From Candidatus Bipolaricaulota bacterium (lineage in GTDB: Bacteria > Bipolaricaulota > Bipolaricaulia > UBA7950 > UBA9294), in assembly GCA_023132545.1 (NCBI GenBank), contig JAGLYB010000017.1:1-13669 (forward strand): a stretch of 13,669 nt of DNA, written 5' to 3'. Below the pieces are notes generated by a model. It had not been told where the DNA came from. It saw only the letters and a program-made list of their open reading frames with translations, and ran no database searches. This document shows positions 12,456 to 13,669 of the stretch, one piece after another; the first letter of the stretch is position 1, and every line of letters begins with the position of its first letter. Made by a program: the position numbers and the translations under genes.

Positions 12456-13669
12456 TCAATACTCATGAAGAACGGCCGACAGGTCGTTCGCCCATACTTC
12501 GTAAACCGTACGGTCGCACATCTCCGCAATGGCAGCAAGGGAGACCTGCTTGTTCAGGCTGATAGGCGGCGTGCGGTAACCCCACGTGCGGATCACAGCC
12601 CACGTCGAGGGCTCCGTATTGGCGGCATTATCGGGAATGGTGTCCCCGATTCCCGCTCCCATGAAGGCTTCAACGTAGGTTCGATCAGGGTTCAATCGAA
12701 CCCACAATCCGGCCCTCTCATGAAACCCATCATAGGCCTGATGAATGTGTGGCTTGTCGATGGCGGTTTGCACGTGGTCAGCAGCAGCAAAAACGAGCAT
12801 CACCTTCAGATCGGGCAGAACCTCCGCCAAGCGAGGGTAATTGTCCACTGTAGTTCGATAGGGCCAGTTTTGGGCGGCCTCTTCGGGAGTAGCCAGGGTC
12901 TGGGGCCACGTTTCACGCGTCAAGGATCCGTTATCAAGCAGAGCTTGCAGAAGATCCGTCGACCAGTAATCCTTGCCCCACATCTTCGGGTGCTTGAACG
13001 AACAAAGGTAATCTGGGCCATGATCTACTCGAAACGCAGGCAATCCCTCGTCATCCGACCAATACACGGTTGAGTAGTCGCTGTGGATCGATGTGGATGT
13101 GTATCCGGCTGGATCGTAGAACGGGTTATGCACCGGTCGTCCAGTGACCTCGTCCCAATGTCCAGGCTCAAGCGGATACATGGCATCGATGGTTGGATTC
13201 TCACGACCCACGAAGAATTTCACCCGGGACAGTGCCTCGCCATGAAGAGCCAGCACGTTGGTTGCCACGATCCCTGAATGTGAAAACGCGTAAAGCCCAG
13301 TCACCTCATAGAGAGGAGCAACGTCAACGATTTCATGAAGATACTGTCCTGCCACATTGGCTGACTCTCCAGTGGCAAAACGTATCACATCGCACAATGC
13401 AGCCAGACAGTTAGGACCGCCATAATCGAAGACTCCAGCGCTCGATTGCCCCGTACGCAGATCGCTTTTTCCCGGCCAGAGATAGGTAATGTAGATCACA
13501 CCCACGGCATTGGGCTCCCATTCGAAGTCGAAACCGGACGACCCTGTGAAGAAGCCCGAAACATTGACAATCACCGGCGCGCCCTGCTTGTATCGAGGCA
13601 TCTCAGGTTGCCGGATATGCACGGCAATACGCCCGTTTCCAGGCGATTCGATGAACGTGATCCAGCCTC
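12456..13669 (-). CDS. Alpha/beta-hydrolase family protein (5' end beyond window)
   Basis: The frame is open to the right edge, giving 403 visible residues, so the true start lies outside; a GTG at 13622 is internal, because the 15 codons before it read as protein (GWITFIESPGNGRIAV). The strand APVIVNVSGFFTGSSGF includes an oxyanion-type loop. The nucleophile elbow is AFSHSG (visible residues 127-132, Ser131), a variant of G-x-S-x-G with Ala or Phe in place of the first Gly. LKVMLVFAAADHVQ near 288-301 supplies an acid candidate, Asp297. The length suggests an esterase or peptidase of the prolyl-oligopeptidase/dienelactone-hydrolase type rather than a small lipase. No signal peptide can be judged. 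It precedes the phosphatase-like gene in an operon. Confidence 0.75.
   Translation of the reverse strand, partial: GWITFIESPGNGRIAVHIRQPEMPRYKQGAPVIVNVSGFFTGSSGFDFEWEPNAVGVIYITYLWPGKSDLRTGQSSAGVFDYGGPNCLAALCDVIRFATGESANVAGQYLHEIVDVAPLYEVTGLYAFSHSGIVATNVLALHGEALSRVKFFVGRENPTIDAMYPLEPGHWDEVTGRPVHNPFYDPAGYTSTSIHSDYSTVYWSDDEGLPAFRVDHGPDYLCSFKHPKMWGKDYWSTDLLQALLDNGSLTRETWPQTLATPEEAAQNWPYRTTVDNYPRLAEVLPDLKVMLVFAAADHVQTAIDKPHIHQAYDGFHERAGLWVRLNPDRTYVEAFMGAGIGDTIPDNAANTEPSTWAVIRTWGYRTPPISLNKQVSLAAIAEMCDRTVYEVWANDLSAVLHEY

Noticed and set aside
13620..13622. GTG as the start of the right-edge hydrolase
   Set aside because: No ribosome binding site precedes it, and the upstream codons are open and protein-like to the window edge, so the gene is 5'-truncated by the window.
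1..13669. CRISPR array, tRNA, rRNA, insertion sequence or phage island
   Set aside because: No spaced direct repeats, no cloverleaf-like or rRNA stretches, no transposase or integrase motifs and no terminal inverted repeats were seen.

Overview
The window (13,669 bases) is bacterial chromosomal DNA of moderate GC. It is densely coded, with strong AGGAGG-type ribosome binding sites before most genes. No rRNA, tRNA, CRISPR array, transposase or phage gene is visible. No marker gene fixes the taxon. The mix of many small secreted proteins, a Gly-rich possible surface protein, a stand-alone FmdE protein and an Rrf2 regulator with an unusual cysteine set suggests an anaerobic or microaerophilic diderm, perhaps an uncultured lineage such as Bipolaricaulota. 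That assignment is a weak inference.

Layout from left to right. Bases 1-1549 (minus) hold a patatin-like phospholipase, a membrane-tethered thioredoxin-fold protein and the start of a membrane protein joined to it by an ATGA overlap. Bases 1680-3044 (plus) encode a secreted protein with Asp-rich calcium-loop-like motifs and a redoxin domain lacking the catalytic cysteines. Facing it (3148-4173, minus) is a tandem-GNAT acetyltransferase, with a strong hairpin between the two convergent genes. Upstream of the acetyltransferase, on the same strand, lies a small lipoprotein gene that appears broken by a 4-base tandem duplication (4195-4360). It sits behind a good sigma70-like promoter that overlaps two inverted repeats. 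A small zinc-ribbon protein (4589-4828) is transcribed away from that promoter region.

Bases 4888-5430 (minus) encode an FmdE-family protein with a C-terminal zinc ribbon, possibly preceded by a 56-residue ORF. Bases 5690-8559 (plus) form a tight three-gene operon: an unrecognised secreted protein, a MacB/LolD-type ABC ATPase and a MacB/FtsX-type permease, ended by a clear intrinsic terminator. Next come a Gly-rich, acidic-tailed envelope protein (8752-9606), a membrane-anchored deacetylase-like protein (9760-10851), a small GNAT acetyltransferase (10950-11426) and an Rrf2-family regulator (11570-12001). Converging on the regulator from the right is a minus-strand pair: an alpha/beta-hydrolase cut by the window edge, followed by a small tyrosine-phosphatase-like protein.

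The strongest leads are the ABC operon with its orphan secreted protein in the position where an adaptor might be expected, the frameshifted mini-lipoprotein with a dense regulatory region, the cysteine-less redoxin, and the phosphatase whose P-loop lacks the usual histidine.
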